Shown here: one piece after another, positions 32,108 to 41,053 of the stretch
How the letters are laid out: the number at the start of each line of letters is the position of its first letter
Numbering within the stretch: the first letter of the stretch is position 1
DNA from: Sphingobium chungbukense
GTDB lineage: Bacteria > Pseudomonadota > Alphaproteobacteria > Sphingomonadales > Sphingomonadaceae
Length of the DNA stretch: 64,000 bases
Direction: 5' to 3'
Assembly (NCBI RefSeq): GCF_001005725.1
Contig: NZ_LBIC01000001.1
Span: forward strand, 956,501 to 1,020,500
The notes under the pieces: generated by a model
Databases searched by the model: none
Seen by the model: only the letters and a program-made list of their open reading frames with translations
What the model was told of the DNA's origin: nothing
Position numbers and translations under genes: made by a program

Positions 32108-33249
32108 CGCGACCGCGGCTCCGGCCCGCCGCTGGTGTCGATCCGGGCTTCCACCGACATGCCGGGCCGCAGCCGCGCATAGAGCGGATCGCCGCGATCC
32201 ACCGCGATCCGCACCGTGATGCGCTGCGGCACCTTGACGAAATTGCCGGTGGCATTGTCCGACTTGATCACCTGAAACTCATTGCCCGCCGCCGGGGCCA
32301 GCCTTTCGACCCGACCCCTGATTTCCTCATTGCCCAGCGCATCGACGCTCATACGCGCCGGCTGGCCGGGTGCCATGCGGGCGGTCTGCGCCTCCTTGTA
32401 ATTGGCCGCCACCCAGATGACCGGCGGCACCAGGAAGGTGAGCTGCGTCCCCGCCGTCACATATTGGCCCAGCCGCACCCCGACCTCACCCAACCGCCCG
32501 TCCTGCGGCGCGCGGATGATGGTGTTGGCAAGGTCGATCTCCGCCAGCTCGAGCGCCGCCTTCGCCGCCTCGACCCCGGCGCGCAGCCCGCCGCGCCCGA
32601 CCGTCACGGTCCGCACCTGCTCCCGCGCCATGCTGCGCTGCGCCTGCGCCTGCAATACCGCCGCCTCGGCCTGTTTGAGCGCCGCCAATGTCTGGTCCCG
32701 CTCGCGGAACGACACCGATCCTTCGCCGACCAGATCGTTCACCCGCCGCATGTCCGCCTGCGCCCGCGCCAGTTGCGCCCTGGCATTGACCAGGCTTGCA
32801 TCCTGGCCGCCAAGCTGGGCCTCGCTCGACCGTTGGCTCTGTTCGCTATTGTCCAGATTGGCGATCTGCGCGGCGACCTGTGCCTTTGCCTGTTCCACCC
32901 GCTGGCGATAGATACGGTCGTCGATCCGCGCGAGTATCTGTCCTTTCCGCACCTGCTCATAATCCTGCACGGCGACCTCGACCACATAGCCGCTGACCTG
33001 CGGCGCGATCACCGTGGTCTGGCCGCGCACATAGGCGTTGTCGGTGGTCTGCACGATGGAGGAGAAGGGCGGCAGGCCCCAGGCATAGAGGATCAGCAAC
33101 AGGCCGACGACGATGAAGACCACCGTCAGAATCGTCACCCTGCGCCCTGCTTTGGGCGGCGCCCATCCCCTTTTCGGCGGCTCGGCGGCGGGTGCTTCGT
33201 CCGGCACCTCGACCGGGTCCTGCAGCCGGTCCTGTCGCGTATCTGTCAT
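32104..33249 (-). CDS. EmrA/HlyD-type membrane fusion protein of efflux pump
   Basis: A 381-residue adaptor starting at the ATG at 33249 (MTDTRQDRLQDPVEV), which overlaps the transporter stop; the longer open frame upstream is antisense-like translation of the transporter gene region. It has one N-terminal transmembrane span (about residues 39-61, TILTVVFIVVGLLLILYAWG), a lipoyl-like half TDNAYVRGQTTVIAPQVSGYV, a long coiled-coil hairpin (about 105-210) and a beta-barrel part with TIIRAPQDGRLGEVGVRLGQYV. It bridges an inner-membrane DHA2 transporter and the outer-membrane factor. Substrates are unknown. Confidence 0.95.
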   Translation of the reverse strand: MTDTRQDRLQDPVEVPDEAPAAEPPKRGWAPPKAGRRVTILTVVFIVVGLLLILYAWGLPPFSSIVQTTDNAYVRGQTTVIAPQVSGYVVEVAVQDYEQVRKGQILARIDDRIYRQRVEQAKAQVAAQIANLDNSEQSQRSSEAQLGGQDASLVNARAQLARAQADMRRVNDLVGEGSVSFRERDQTLAALKQAEAAVLQAQAQRSMAREQVRTVTVGRGGLRAGVEAAKAALELAEIDLANTIIRAPQDGRLGEVGVRLGQYVTAGTQLTFLVPPVIWVAANYKEAQTARMAPGQPARMSVDALGNEEIRGRVERLAPAAGNEFQVIKSDNATGNFVKVPQRITVRIAVDRGDPLYARLRPGMSVEARIDTSGGPEPRSR

Positions 33250-34919
33250 GATGCGGCCCTGTTCCTCATCGCGGCCAAGGCCGCCAGTTCCTTGCCCAGC
33301 GGCGTGATCCCTTTCCATTTGAAATAGCTCCACCGCGCCAGCAGGTAGAGGAAGGCCAGCGTGGCCAGCACCCCCACCAACAGGAACACGTCGTTGAACG
33401 CCAGGATATTCGCCTCCCGCGCGACCTGCTGCCCCAGCAGCACGCCGCCCTCCGCCTGCCGCAGCGCCGGGTCGCCCAGCGTCCGCGCATAGGCGCCCCC
33501 CAGTTGTTGCAGCCGCAGCGCCGCTTGCGGATCGGTCGGCAGGATCGACTGCGCCAGCACTTCCGAATGAAAACGTTCGCGGATGATCTGGAAACTGCCC
33601 AGCAAGGCCGCCCCGCCGATCCCGCCCAATTGCTGCGATATGCCGAACAGCGCGGAAAAGCTGACGATATGGCTCGGCCCCTTGGCCAGCGCCTGCAATA
33701 TGCCGCCCATCAACGCCGGGCCCAGGAAATAGATGGCGGCAAAGGCGATCATCGCCTGCGTCCCGTAAAGTTGCGCCGGGCGGGTGAGATTGCTGGCATC
33801 GACGTCCAGAAAGGCGGCCGCCGCGATCAGGCCGCAACTGATCATGACCGGCCGCAACAAGTCCGTGGGGTTCAGCGTCACCAGGCTTGCCACCAGTCCG
33901 CCGACCGTCGCCAGCGTCACCACGACATAGAAGGAGACCAATTGATCCTGCCCCATGCCGACCACGGCCAACAGCCCGCTGGCGCCGTAATTCTGCTCCG
34001 ACAGCAGCACGCGCATGCTGGCCGCGATGATGGCGAAGCGGATGATCGCTCCGCTGCCCAGCCAGCGGGTGTTGAGCAACGGATTGGCGCGGTTGTGTTC
34101 GACCATCAGCGCCGCGCCCACGAGCAGCAGCGACCCCGCCAGACCATAGCCCAACCAGGGCGTCGTCCACCATTGGATGCGCCCCTGCACCAGCACCGCG
34201 CAAAGCAGCGCCATGCCCGGCGCGAACAGGGCGAAGGTCAGGAAATCGAGTGGTTCGAACGCCTCGATCCGCTCGCTCGGCGGCAGGCGCAGGAGCCACA
34301 CGCCCGCCAGGCACAGCAGCGTCAGCCCCAGTTCGAACAGGAACAGATTCTGCACGTCGCCATGGATCAGCAGGGCAGGGGATATCACCCGCGCCAGCGG
34401 TAGCGCGATCTGCGACATGCCCACGCCCAGCACCATCCCGCCCAACCGCTGGGCCGCCGGCATCGACTGCATGATGTAGAACAGGCAGAGCGTCGACAAC
34501 CCGCTCGCCACGATCCCGCTCGCCCCGCGCACGATCAGTTCGAACCCGTAACTATGTACGAAGATCTGCGACAGGTTGAGCGCCAGGAATCCGGCCAGCA
34601 CCATGCGGGCGAAGCGCTGTATGCCGAATTGCTGGCGGAATTTGATGAGCAGCAGGCTCATGCAGATATTGGTCATCGAATAGGCGGCGGTCAGCCAGCC
34701 GCCCTCGACGGTGGTGAGGCCCAGCGCGCCCTGTATCTGGGGCAGGTTAGCGGTCAGCAACCCGTTGATGAAGCCGCCCGTCAGCCCCAGCAGCGTACCG
34801 ATCAGGAAATAACCGATGCGCCGACGGGTGGGGTGATCGGGCGTCGCAGGCGATCCCGGCATCATCGGCCGTTCATGCGGCGCGAACTGATAGTCCGGTG
34901 TTGCTCCCGCTGCGCTCAA
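33246..34919 (-). CDS. DHA2/EmrB-type major facilitator drug exporter
   Basis: A 557-residue inner-membrane protein with about 14 hydrophobic helices, the number expected for DHA2 transporters. Typical blocks are GLTGGFINGLLTANLPQIQGALG in the first helix, TTVEGGWLTAAYSMTNICMSLL and a cytoplasmic loop after the sixth helix. It is the first gene of a coupled set: this gene, adaptor, outer-membrane factor, DUF488. Proton-driven export of hydrophobic drugs or bile-like compounds is the usual role. A small gene of unknown function lies 67 bases upstream on the same strand and may belong to the same transcript. Confidence 0.94.
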   Translation of the reverse strand: MSAAGATPDYQFAPHERPMMPGSPATPDHPTRRRIGYFLIGTLLGLTGGFINGLLTANLPQIQGALGLTTVEGGWLTAAYSMTNICMSLLLIKFRQQFGIQRFARMVLAGFLALNLSQIFVHSYGFELIVRGASGIVASGLSTLCLFYIMQSMPAAQRLGGMVLGVGMSQIALPLARVISPALLIHGDVQNLFLFELGLTLLCLAGVWLLRLPPSERIEAFEPLDFLTFALFAPGMALLCAVLVQGRIQWWTTPWLGYGLAGSLLLVGAALMVEHNRANPLLNTRWLGSGAIIRFAIIAASMRVLLSEQNYGASGLLAVVGMGQDQLVSFYVVVTLATVGGLVASLVTLNPTDLLRPVMISCGLIAAAAFLDVDASNLTRPAQLYGTQAMIAFAAIYFLGPALMGGILQALAKGPSHIVSFSALFGISQQLGGIGGAALLGSFQIIRERFHSEVLAQSILPTDPQAALRLQQLGGAYARTLGDPALRQAEGGVLLGQQVAREANILAFNDVFLLVGVLATLAFLYLLARWSYFKWKGITPLGKELAALAAMRNRAAS

Positions 34920-34986
34920 GCCGCCTCCTCAAGCTGTGCACGAAGCCAGCCGCCGGGCGATTGTTTCCACTTCTTGTCCGGACTGT

Positions 34987-35253
34987 CTAGTCCCCGCCGT
35001 CTTCGGCCCGTTCCATCCTCTCCATGAAGTCGCGCGCCGCGTCACGGTCCGCAGGGTCCTCGAACGCATCCTCCAGATCGGGCGCCGCGCCCAGCAGGAA
35101 CATCAGCGACCACAGCGCGAAGCGCCGCGCCTTGTCCGTTTCCAGCCCGAAATCGACGCGCATATGCTCCAGCCCTGCCGCCAGCGCATCGGGGGTGAGC
35201 GCGTCCAGGTCGCGGATGCCGAAATAGCGGTGGAGTTGATCGTCGAAATGCAT
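34987..35253 (-). CDS. Small hypothetical protein upstream of efflux operon
   Basis: An 88-residue soluble, acidic, helical protein: MHFDDQLHRYFGIRDLDALT, then AALEHMRVDF-like helices, ALWSLMFLLGAAPDLEDAFEDP and an acidic tail with ERMERAEDGG. No transmembrane or catalytic motif is seen. The family is not recognised. It is 67 bases before the transporter gene on the same strand and starts divergently from the cobalamin riboswitch. Codon use looks coding, and the protein is compact with a clear hydrophobic pattern. Confidence 0.65.
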   Translation of the reverse strand: MHFDDQLHRYFGIRDLDALTPDALAAGLEHMRVDFGLETDKARRFALWSLMFLLGAAPDLEDAFEDPADRDAARDFMERMERAEDGGD

Positions 35254-35309
35254 GGGCCGCCTCTATCCCATCTTCCCATCGCCGCAAAGCTTACCTATGA
35301 ACGCCCTCG

Positions 35310-35515
35310 ATCGCGCCGGTGTCCCGAAAGGGGCTTAATAGGGAATGGGGTGTAAATCCCCGGCTGTCCCTGCAACTGTAAGCGGTGAGCGAGAGACATA
35401 TCGATCCTTTCCGGGTGGAAAGGATCAGCCACTGGGCCGGACGCTAAATCCTGCGAGGCCTGGGAAGGCCATGTTTCAAGCGATGACCCGCGAGCCAGGA
35501 GACCTGCCGGCGTCT
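35310..35515 (+). promoter_or_regulatory. Cobalamin riboswitch
   Basis: The conserved order of the AdoCbl riboswitch is visible: GGTGTCCCGAAAGGG with AATAGGGAA at the start, then GGGGTGTAAATCCCCGG, the GCTGTCCCTGCAACTGTAAG core, a variable hairpin (GATCCTTTCC/GGAAAGGATC), CCACTGG, and the B12 box GAGCCAGGAGACCTGCCGGC at 35492-35511. It senses intracellular cobalamin and lowers expression of the receptor gene 187 bases downstream. A CCTCC at 35664-35668 could pair with the GGAGG ribosome-binding site at 35689-35693, which would fit control at translation; that detail is inferred. Confidence 0.95.
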
Positions 35516-35701
35516 GGTCGCTCTTGCCCTGGTCCAGGGGATGGCCGCGGCACGGTATCTTTCCGTCTGAGCGACGAACGAGCGGTGGAGGCTGCTTCGG
35601 TTCGCGTGAGCGGCGCTGATGGCGTCGGCCCGTTCGCGCGCGCCGGTCGTCCTGGACGGCAGGCCTCCCCCGGGCAGTCGCTGACGCCGGAGGATAGTGT
35701 T

Positions 35702-37708
35702 TTGAAAATTGGATTGATGGCCCTGTTGATGGCCGCGGGCGTCACCCAGCCGGTGCTGGCCCAGATGCCCGCTGCCGGGGAAGCGGCGGAAACGAATATC
35801 GTCGTCTTCGGCCGGGGCGAGGAAAAGATCGGCGTCGCCCATGCCGCGAGCGAGGGGAGCGTCGGCGGCGCCGACCTGCTCGTGCGTCCGCTGCTGCGCG
35901 TCGCCGAACTGCTCGAGGCGGTGCCCGGCCTGGTCGCTGCCCAACATTCGGGCAGCGGCAAGGCCAATCAATATTTCCTGCGCGGCTTCAACCTCGATCA
36001 TGGATCGGACTTCACGACTTATATCGACGGTGTGCAGATGAATTTCCGCTCGCACGGTCACGGCCAGGGCTATCTCGACCTCAACGGCTTGATCCCGGAG
36101 ATCGTCGCGCGCGAGGATTTCCGTAAAGGCCCCTATCGCGCCGATGGCGGCGATTTCGCGCTGGCAGGCGCGGCCGCCATGACCACCATCGACGGCTTTG
36201 CACGGCCGTGGATCGCCACGGAAGCCGGCTCCTACGGCTCACGCCGTCTGGCGGCGGGCGGCACGATCGAGGGCGTCGGCCCCGGCGACCTGACGCTGGT
36301 GGCGCAGGCCAAGCGCTATGACGGTCCGTGGGAAGAGGCGGAGCATCTGCGCCACTATAGCGGCTTTGCCAAATATCGCCTGCCGCTTGGCGCGGGCGAA
36401 CTGGACGCGACCCTTCACGCCTATCGCGGCACCTGGCGCCCGACCGAGCAGATTCCCGAACGGATCATCGGTTCTTCGGTCTGCAAGGATATATTCTGCT
36501 CGCCCGATGCCTCGGCGCGGGGCGAAACCACGCGGATCGTCGGCAATATCGCCGTCACCCAGCCGGACTGGCGCGCCAATGCCTATGTCCAGTTCTACGA
36601 CTGGTCGATGTTCAGCAATCCCACCTATGCCGATTCTGATGGCACGAGCGCGCAGATCCGCCAATATGACCGCCGCTGGATCACTGGCTTCACGGCAGCG
36701 AAGAACTGGACCGTCGCCCCGACGTTCACTCTCAGCATCGGCACCGAAAACCGCCTCGACCATATCGGCAATGTCGGCGTCGACCGCAGCGCCGACCGGC
36801 AATTCCTCTTCTCGCTCGGCCGCTATCATGTCGAGGAACTGTCGGTCGCCCTCTATGGTGAGGCGAACTGGCAACCCTTGCCTGGCCTTCGCCTGATCGG
36901 CGGGCTGCGCGGCGATTATTATCATTACAGCGTCCGCGCCGGCGATGCGTCCGCGCAGGCGCTGGGCACGGGCAGCGGCCATGACGGCATCCTTTCGCCC
37001 AAGGCGTCGGTCGCCTACCGGGTCACGCCGCATCTGGAATTCTACGCCAATTGGGGCCGGGGCTTCCATTCCAACGACGTGCGCGGCGCGGTCAATGTGG
37101 AAACGCCCGTCCCGGTGCTGGTGCGCGGCACCGGCAAGGAACTGGGCGGGCGCATCCAACTTGGCAGCCTCTCGTTCACCGCGACCTATTGGTGGCTGGA
37201 TGTCGGCAGCGAACTGCGTTTCGTGGGCGACAGCAACGCGGTCGAGCCGACCGGCGCGAGCAGGCGGCGCGGCTATGAACTGGTCGCCTTCTGGCGCCCG
37301 TTCCCCTGGCTCGCGCTGGACGGCAACTATACCGCCAGCCATTCGCGCTACGACAATGGCGACCGCATTCCCAACGCCTTCGAAAACGCAGCGTCGGCGG
37401 GCGCGGCGATCATCCTGGACCCGTGGGAAGCGAGTATCCGCCTGCGCCATCTCGGCCCCTATCCGCTGATCGAGGACAACAGCATGCGGGACAAGGGAAG
37501 CACGGTCGTCAACGCCCGCGCTGCCTGGAAGGGGAAGCGGATCGAGCTTTACGGCGAGTTGCTCAATATCTTCGACAGCCGGGACAAGGACATCGCCTAT
37601 CATTACGAATCCTATGTTCCCGCTTTCGACAGCGCGCCGGTCGAAGGGCGTCTCAGCCGGGTGATGGAACCGCGCACGCTAAGATTGGGCGCGAAGCTCT
37701 ATTTCTAG
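35702..37708 (+). CDS. TonB-dependent receptor under cobalamin riboswitch control
   Basis: A 668-residue outer-membrane receptor. The start is the TTG at 35702: GGAGGA lies seven bases before it and it opens a signal peptide (KIGLMALLMAAGVTQPVLAQ). The ATG at 35345 lies inside the riboswitch and cannot be the start. The plug has ELLEAVPGLVAAQHSG and the YFLRGFNLDHGSDFTTYIDG block, and the barrel ends LRLGAKLYF. It differs from textbook BtuB and belongs to a divergent receptor family, but the riboswitch points to uptake of cobalamin or another corrinoid. No btuCDF genes are adjacent. A perfect 13-base hairpin follows the stop. Confidence 0.92.
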   Translation: MKIGLMALLMAAGVTQPVLAQMPAAGEAAETNIVVFGRGEEKIGVAHAASEGSVGGADLLVRPLLRVAELLEAVPGLVAAQHSGSGKANQYFLRGFNLDHGSDFTTYIDGVQMNFRSHGHGQGYLDLNGLIPEIVAREDFRKGPYRADGGDFALAGAAAMTTIDGFARPWIATEAGSYGSRRLAAGGTIEGVGPGDLTLVAQAKRYDGPWEEAEHLRHYSGFAKYRLPLGAGELDATLHAYRGTWRPTEQIPERIIGSSVCKDIFCSPDASARGETTRIVGNIAVTQPDWRANAYVQFYDWSMFSNPTYADSDGTSAQIRQYDRRWITGFTAAKNWTVAPTFTLSIGTENRLDHIGNVGVDRSADRQFLFSLGRYHVEELSVALYGEANWQPLPGLRLIGGLRGDYYHYSVRAGDASAQALGTGSGHDGILSPKASVAYRVTPHLEFYANWGRGFHSNDVRGAVNVETPVPVLVRGTGKELGGRIQLGSLSFTATYWWLDVGSELRFVGDSNAVEPTGASRRRGYELVAFWRPFPWLALDGNYTASHSRYDNGDRIPNAFENAASAGAAIILDPWEASIRLRHLGPYPLIEDNSMRDKGSTVVNARAAWKGKRIELYGELLNIFDSRDKDIAYHYESYVPAFDSAPVEGRLSRVMEPRTLRLGAKLYF

Positions 37709-37712
37709 ACAT

Positions 37713-37742
37713 GATGGGCTCCTGCCTGCGCAGGAGCCCATC
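37713..37742. terminator. Bidirectional hairpin between receptor and ung
   Basis: GATGGGCTCCTGC and GCAGGAGCCCATC form a perfect 13-base stem with a four-base loop, between two convergent genes. No long T-run follows on either side, so it may work with other factors or protect 3' ends. Confidence 0.65.
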
Positions 37743-37759
37743 ACCTTGACCTTACCGCT

Positions 37760-38452
37760 TCAGGCCACGGCCTCGGGCAATCCCCAATCGATCGACCCGC
37801 GCCCCTTCTCCTCGAGGAAGGCATTGGCTTGCGAGAAATGCCGGCACCCCACAAAGCCGTTATGTGCGGAGAGCGGCGAGGGGTGCGCCGCCTTCAGCAC
37901 CAGATGCCGCTTGCCGTCGACGAAATCCGCCTTCCGCTGCGCATAGGCGCCCCACAGCAGGAACACGACCGGCTCGCTCTTCTGGTTGACCAGCCGGATG
38001 ATCGCGTCGGTGAACTGCTCCCACCCACGCTTCTGGTGCGAGGCGGCCTTGCCCATCTCCACCGTCAGCACGCTGTTCAGCAACAGCACGCCCTGCTCCG
38101 CCCAATGCTCCAGAAAGCCATGGCGGCGCGGCGTCAGGCCCAGATCGCTCTGCAATTCCTTGTAGATATTGACCAGCGACGGCGGCGTGCGCACCCCCGG
38201 CTTTACCGAGAAGCACAGGCCGTGCGCCTGCCCCTCGCCATGATAGGGGTCCTGCCCCAGCACCACCACCTTCACCTTGTCGAGTGGCGTCAGGTCCAGC
38301 GCCCGGAAATATTCGCCGCCCTTGGGAAAGATGCGCTTGCCCGCAGCCTTTTCCGCCTCCAGGAATCGTTTCAGCCCCTGCATGTAAGGACTTGCAAATT
38401 CCCCGAGCAGCGGCGCGCGCCAGCTCTCGTCCAGCTTGATGGTGTCGCTCAT
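37760..38452 (-). CDS. ung: Uracil-DNA glycosylase (family 1)
   Basis: Removes uracil from DNA as the first step of base excision repair. The 230-residue length is normal. The catalytic water-activating aspartate is in [18 protein letters not shown], and the histidine loop is [11 protein letters not shown]. Other family blocks are [13 protein letters not shown] and [16 protein letters not shown]. There is no signal peptide. It converges on the receptor gene and diverges from the beta-lactamase-like gene. Confidence 0.98.
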   Translation of the reverse strand: MSDTIKLDESWRAPLLGEFASPYMQGLKRFLEAEKAAGKRIFPKGGEYFRALDLTPLDKVKVVVLGQDPYHGEGQAHGLCFSVKPGVRTPPSLVNIYKELQSDLGLTPRRHGFLEHWAEQGVLLLNSVLTVEMGKAASHQKRGWEQFTDAIIRLVNQKSEPVVFLLWGAYAQRKADFVDGKRHLVLKAAHPSPLSAHNGFVGCRHFSQANAFLEEKGRGSIDWGLPEAVA

Positions 38453-38530
38453 GCCAGGCGTGATGAACTGTTCGCCGAACCGCTGTCAACAGCGCTTGCC
38501 CTGAGGCCGCGAATCGGGAAAAGGGAAGGG

Positions 38531-39508
38531 ATGCCACGTTTCCGCACCGCCAGCCGTTATTGCGCCTTTCTGGGGCTGTTCCTTGCCCCGTTGCCGACCG
38601 CCGACGCCTTCGGGCCGACCCCCAACCCGGTGCAGCAAAGCGCCGAGTCCCGCCTGATGGCGGAATTCGCCCGCTTCGCCACGTTGACCGACGGCACTGT
38701 GGGCATAGCGGTGCGTGATCTCGGCACGGGTGAGACGCTGGCCTATAATGGCGACACGCTGTTCCCGATGGCCAGTACCTACAAGGTCGCAGTGGCGGGC
38801 AAGATCTTCTCGCTGCTCGACGCGGGCAGCCTCAGCCTCGACGAAACGCTCGTCCGCCTTGGCCGTCCGCTGCCGGTGCGCACCCTGCTGGACATGAGCC
38901 TGACCCTTAGCGACAATGAAGCGACTGATGCGCTGGTCGCCCGCGCGGGCGGTCCGCAGGCGGTCAATGACTGGGTTCGCGCGATCGGAGTCAGGAACCT
39001 GCGCGTCGACAGCAACACGCGCGACCTGCTCGCCCGCGCGAAGCTCCCCGGCGCCGTCCTGGGCGATGAAGCCGCGATGGAATCCGGCCTCTCCGCTGCC
39101 CAGCGGGATGCGCGGGACATGCCCAATCTCGGCTTCGCCACGGACCCGCGCGACACCGCGACGCCGCGTGCCATGGATGACCTTCTGGTCGCGATCCGTA
39201 CCGGCAAGGCGCTGAAACCGCAGAGCACGGCGATGCTGCTGTCGATCATGGAGCGATGCAGGACCGGCAAGGACCGGCTGCGCGCCATGTTGCCGCCCGG
39301 CACCCGGATCGCGCACAAGACAGGGACGCTGAACGGCCTCGGCAATGATGCGGGCATCGTCACGCTGCCCGACGGGCGCCTGTTCGCCATTACGGTTTTC
39401 GTGATGAAGGATTATAAGGGGCATCAGATGCGCGACCGCATCATGGCCGAAGCGGCGCGGGCCGCGTATGACTATTTCCTGTTTGCCCCCGATCGGCACA
39501 CGGCCTGA
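38531..39508 (+). CDS. Secreted class A beta-lactamase-like serine hydrolase
   Basis: A 325-residue protein starting at the ATG at 38531; the longer frame from 37829 runs antisense through ung. A signal peptide spans about residues 1-26. The penicillin-recognising motifs are present: STYK with S82 and K85, SDN at 127-129 and KTG at 263-265, plus DPRDTATP at 205-212. The usual ExxLN segment carrying the deacylating glutamate before DPRD is not visible; the matching stretch reads RDMPNLGFAT. SDN to DPRD spans 78 residues against 46 in TEM-type enzymes, an extra 32 residues. Activity on beta-lactams is therefore uncertain. Confidence 0.88.
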   Translation: MPRFRTASRYCAFLGLFLAPLPTADAFGPTPNPVQQSAESRLMAEFARFATLTDGTVGIAVRDLGTGETLAYNGDTLFPMASTYKVAVAGKIFSLLDAGSLSLDETLVRLGRPLPVRTLLDMSLTLSDNEATDALVARAGGPQAVNDWVRAIGVRNLRVDSNTRDLLARAKLPGAVLGDEAAMESGLSAAQRDARDMPNLGFATDPRDTATPRAMDDLLVAIRTGKALKPQSTAMLLSIMERCRTGKDRLRAMLPPGTRIAHKTGTLNGLGNDAGIVTLPDGRLFAITVFVMKDYKGHQMRDRIMAEAARAAYDYFLFAPDRHTA

Positions 39509-39571
39509 CGCATCGGGCTTAACATCGATCAGCTTTCCCGATAGCCTCCGGGTAAAGGGAGAGGGAGCGCC

Positions 39572-39937
39572 ATGGACGATAAGGCGGCATTTCAGGACTT
39601 CTGGCCCTATTATCTTCAGGAACATGCCCATGCCGGTACGCGGGCGATGCACTATGCGGGCACCAGTATCGTCATAGTGCTGATCGCGTCCCTGCCGGTC
39701 GCCGGGCAATGGTGGATGGTCCCCGCTCTGCCGCTCGCCGGTTACGGCTTCGCATGGCTCGGCCACAGCCTGATCGAGCATAACCGTCCGGCGACCTTCC
39801 GCTATCCGCTCTGGTCGCTGCGCGCCGATTTCGTGATGTGGTTCCGCTTCCTGACCGGACGCATGAAGAAGGACCTGGCCGGTGCGGGCGTCCGCCCCGA
39901 CGGTTCGGTCGACCCACGCCTTCGCCGGGAACTGTAA
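39572..39937 (+). CDS. Mpo1/DUF962 family membrane protein
   Basis: A 121-residue protein with family features: FWPYYLQEHAHAGTRAMHYAGT at the N-terminus, two hydrophobic segments (about residues 32-66) and the second histidine block WLGHSLIEHNRPATFRYP. Yeast Mpo1 of this family is an iron-dependent dioxygenase in the alpha-oxidation of 2-hydroxy fatty acids. In sphingomonads 2-hydroxy fatty acids occur in glycosphingolipids, so a similar role is attractive but unproven. It follows the beta-lactamase-like gene on the same strand after 63 bases with a GGGAGAGGGAG site upstream. Confidence 0.88.
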   Translation: MDDKAAFQDFWPYYLQEHAHAGTRAMHYAGTSIVIVLIASLPVAGQWWMVPALPLAGYGFAWLGHSLIEHNRPATFRYPLWSLRADFVMWFRFLTGRMKKDLAGAGVRPDGSVDPRLRREL

Positions 39938-39994
39938 GCGCCGCTTGATGCTGGCCGCTTGACCCAGGGCGCCGCTCTGCCACAAGGGCGGGCC

Positions 39995-41053
39995 ATGGCT
40001 CTCACCGCTGAGTTCACCCGCCTGCCCGATCTTGCGGCTCTCGGTTCCCGCTGGCAGGCGCTGGAGGCCCGTGCCGAGTCCAGTTTCTTCCTTGGCTGGA
40101 CATGGACGGGCGCTTGGCTGGAAAGCTATGATATCCGACCCGAATTGTTGGCCGTCACCGACGGGCTGGGGCGAGATGTCGCGCTTGCCTTGTTCGGTCA
40201 TGCCATGCAGCCCCGGCTGCTGGGGCCAAGCGCTACCCTGTCGTTGAACCAGTCGGGTAACGCGGTCGCCGACCGCCCCTTCGTCGAATATAATGGACTG
40301 CTGACGGCCAGGGGCAAGGAAGGTCAGGCCATCGAGGCGGCTCTCCGGGCGCTTCAGAGGCGCAATGACTGGCGCACCTTGCGCTTCAGCGGCCTTTCCC
40401 CCGGTTCGCCATTGTTGGAGATTGCCGCCCGCCGCAAGACCCGCCTCGATCTGTCACCGGTCTATCAGATCGATCTCGAAGCGGTTCGTGCTTCCGATTA
40501 TCTGTCGTTGCTCAGTTCCAACAGCCGCGGCCAGATCCGCCGCGCGATCCGGGAGCATGGCGGCGCGCTTCCCGCCATTGCCGCTGCGACGCCAGCCGAC
40601 ATCGATCCCTGGCTTGCGGAGATGCGATCGCTCAACGCGGGCCGTCATGCCGATAATGCGTGGGACGACGAAGCCTTCTGTCGTTTCGTCGCCATGCTCG
40701 CGGCCCGAGGGGACGATGCCGTGGAACTGCTCCGCCTGACCGATGGCGAGGGTTCGGTCGGCTTCCTCCTGAACTTCATCCATGGCGGCGCTGCGATGAA
40801 TTACCAGTCCGCCTTTGCGGCGCCGCGCAGCGCCAAGGACAAGCCGGGCCTGCTGTGCCACGCCGCCGCCGTCGACCATTATGCCGGGCGCGGCCTGATG
40901 CTCTATTCCCTGCTGGCCGGGAAGGATCGCTACAAACAAAGCCTCGCCACCCGGCAGGAGGCGCTGGAATGGTGGCAGATCGATCGCTTCAGTCCCCGGT
41001 TGGAGGCGGAAGCCATTCTCCGGAAAATCCTTAAACGCCCAGCTTCCGCATGA
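39995..41053 (+). CDS. BioF2/FemAB-like GNAT acyltransferase (first of two)
   Basis: A 352-residue protein from the ATG at 39995 (MALTAEFTRLPDLAALGSRW). The layout is that of the BioF2-like (CelD/FemAB-related) acyltransferase fold: an N-terminal half with SFFLGWTWTGAWLESY, a central RGQIRRAIREHGGALPAI linker and a C-terminal GNAT-like half with VGFLLNFIHGGAAMNYQSAF and KPGLLCHAAAVDHYAGRGL. These proteins transfer acyl or aminoacyl groups and are often found with exopolysaccharide genes. A similar gene lies at 41902 with an oxygenase gene between them. Its 3' end overlaps that of the convergent oxygenase gene by 23 bases. Confidence 0.82.
   Translation: MALTAEFTRLPDLAALGSRWQALEARAESSFFLGWTWTGAWLESYDIRPELLAVTDGLGRDVALALFGHAMQPRLLGPSATLSLNQSGNAVADRPFVEYNGLLTARGKEGQAIEAALRALQRRNDWRTLRFSGLSPGSPLLEIAARRKTRLDLSPVYQIDLEAVRASDYLSLLSSNSRGQIRRAIREHGGALPAIAAATPADIDPWLAEMRSLNAGRHADNAWDDEAFCRFVAMLAARGDDAVELLRLTDGEGSVGFLLNFIHGGAAMNYQSAFAAPRSAKDKPGLLCHAAAVDHYAGRGLMLYSLLAGKDRYKQSLATRQEALEWWQIDRFSPRLEAEAILRKILKRPASA

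Noticed and set aside
33250-34314. Long in-frame extension of the EmrA-like adaptor
   Set aside because: It is a shadow of the EmrB-like transporter gene in another frame of the same strand; the adaptor proper starts at 33249 with a four-base overlap.
35345-35701. N-terminal extension of the TonB receptor from the ATG at 35345
   Set aside because: It lies inside the cobalamin riboswitch, translates to a sequence with no receptor similarity, and hides the signal peptide that begins at the TTG at 35702.
37829-38530. Extension of the beta-lactamase-like protein upstream of 38531
   Set aside because: It reads antisense through ung and has no similarity to the family; the signal peptide starts at 38531.
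38486-40201. 571-codon reverse-strand ORF
   Set aside because: Runs antisense through three supported forward genes; rich in Arg/Gln/His with no motif.
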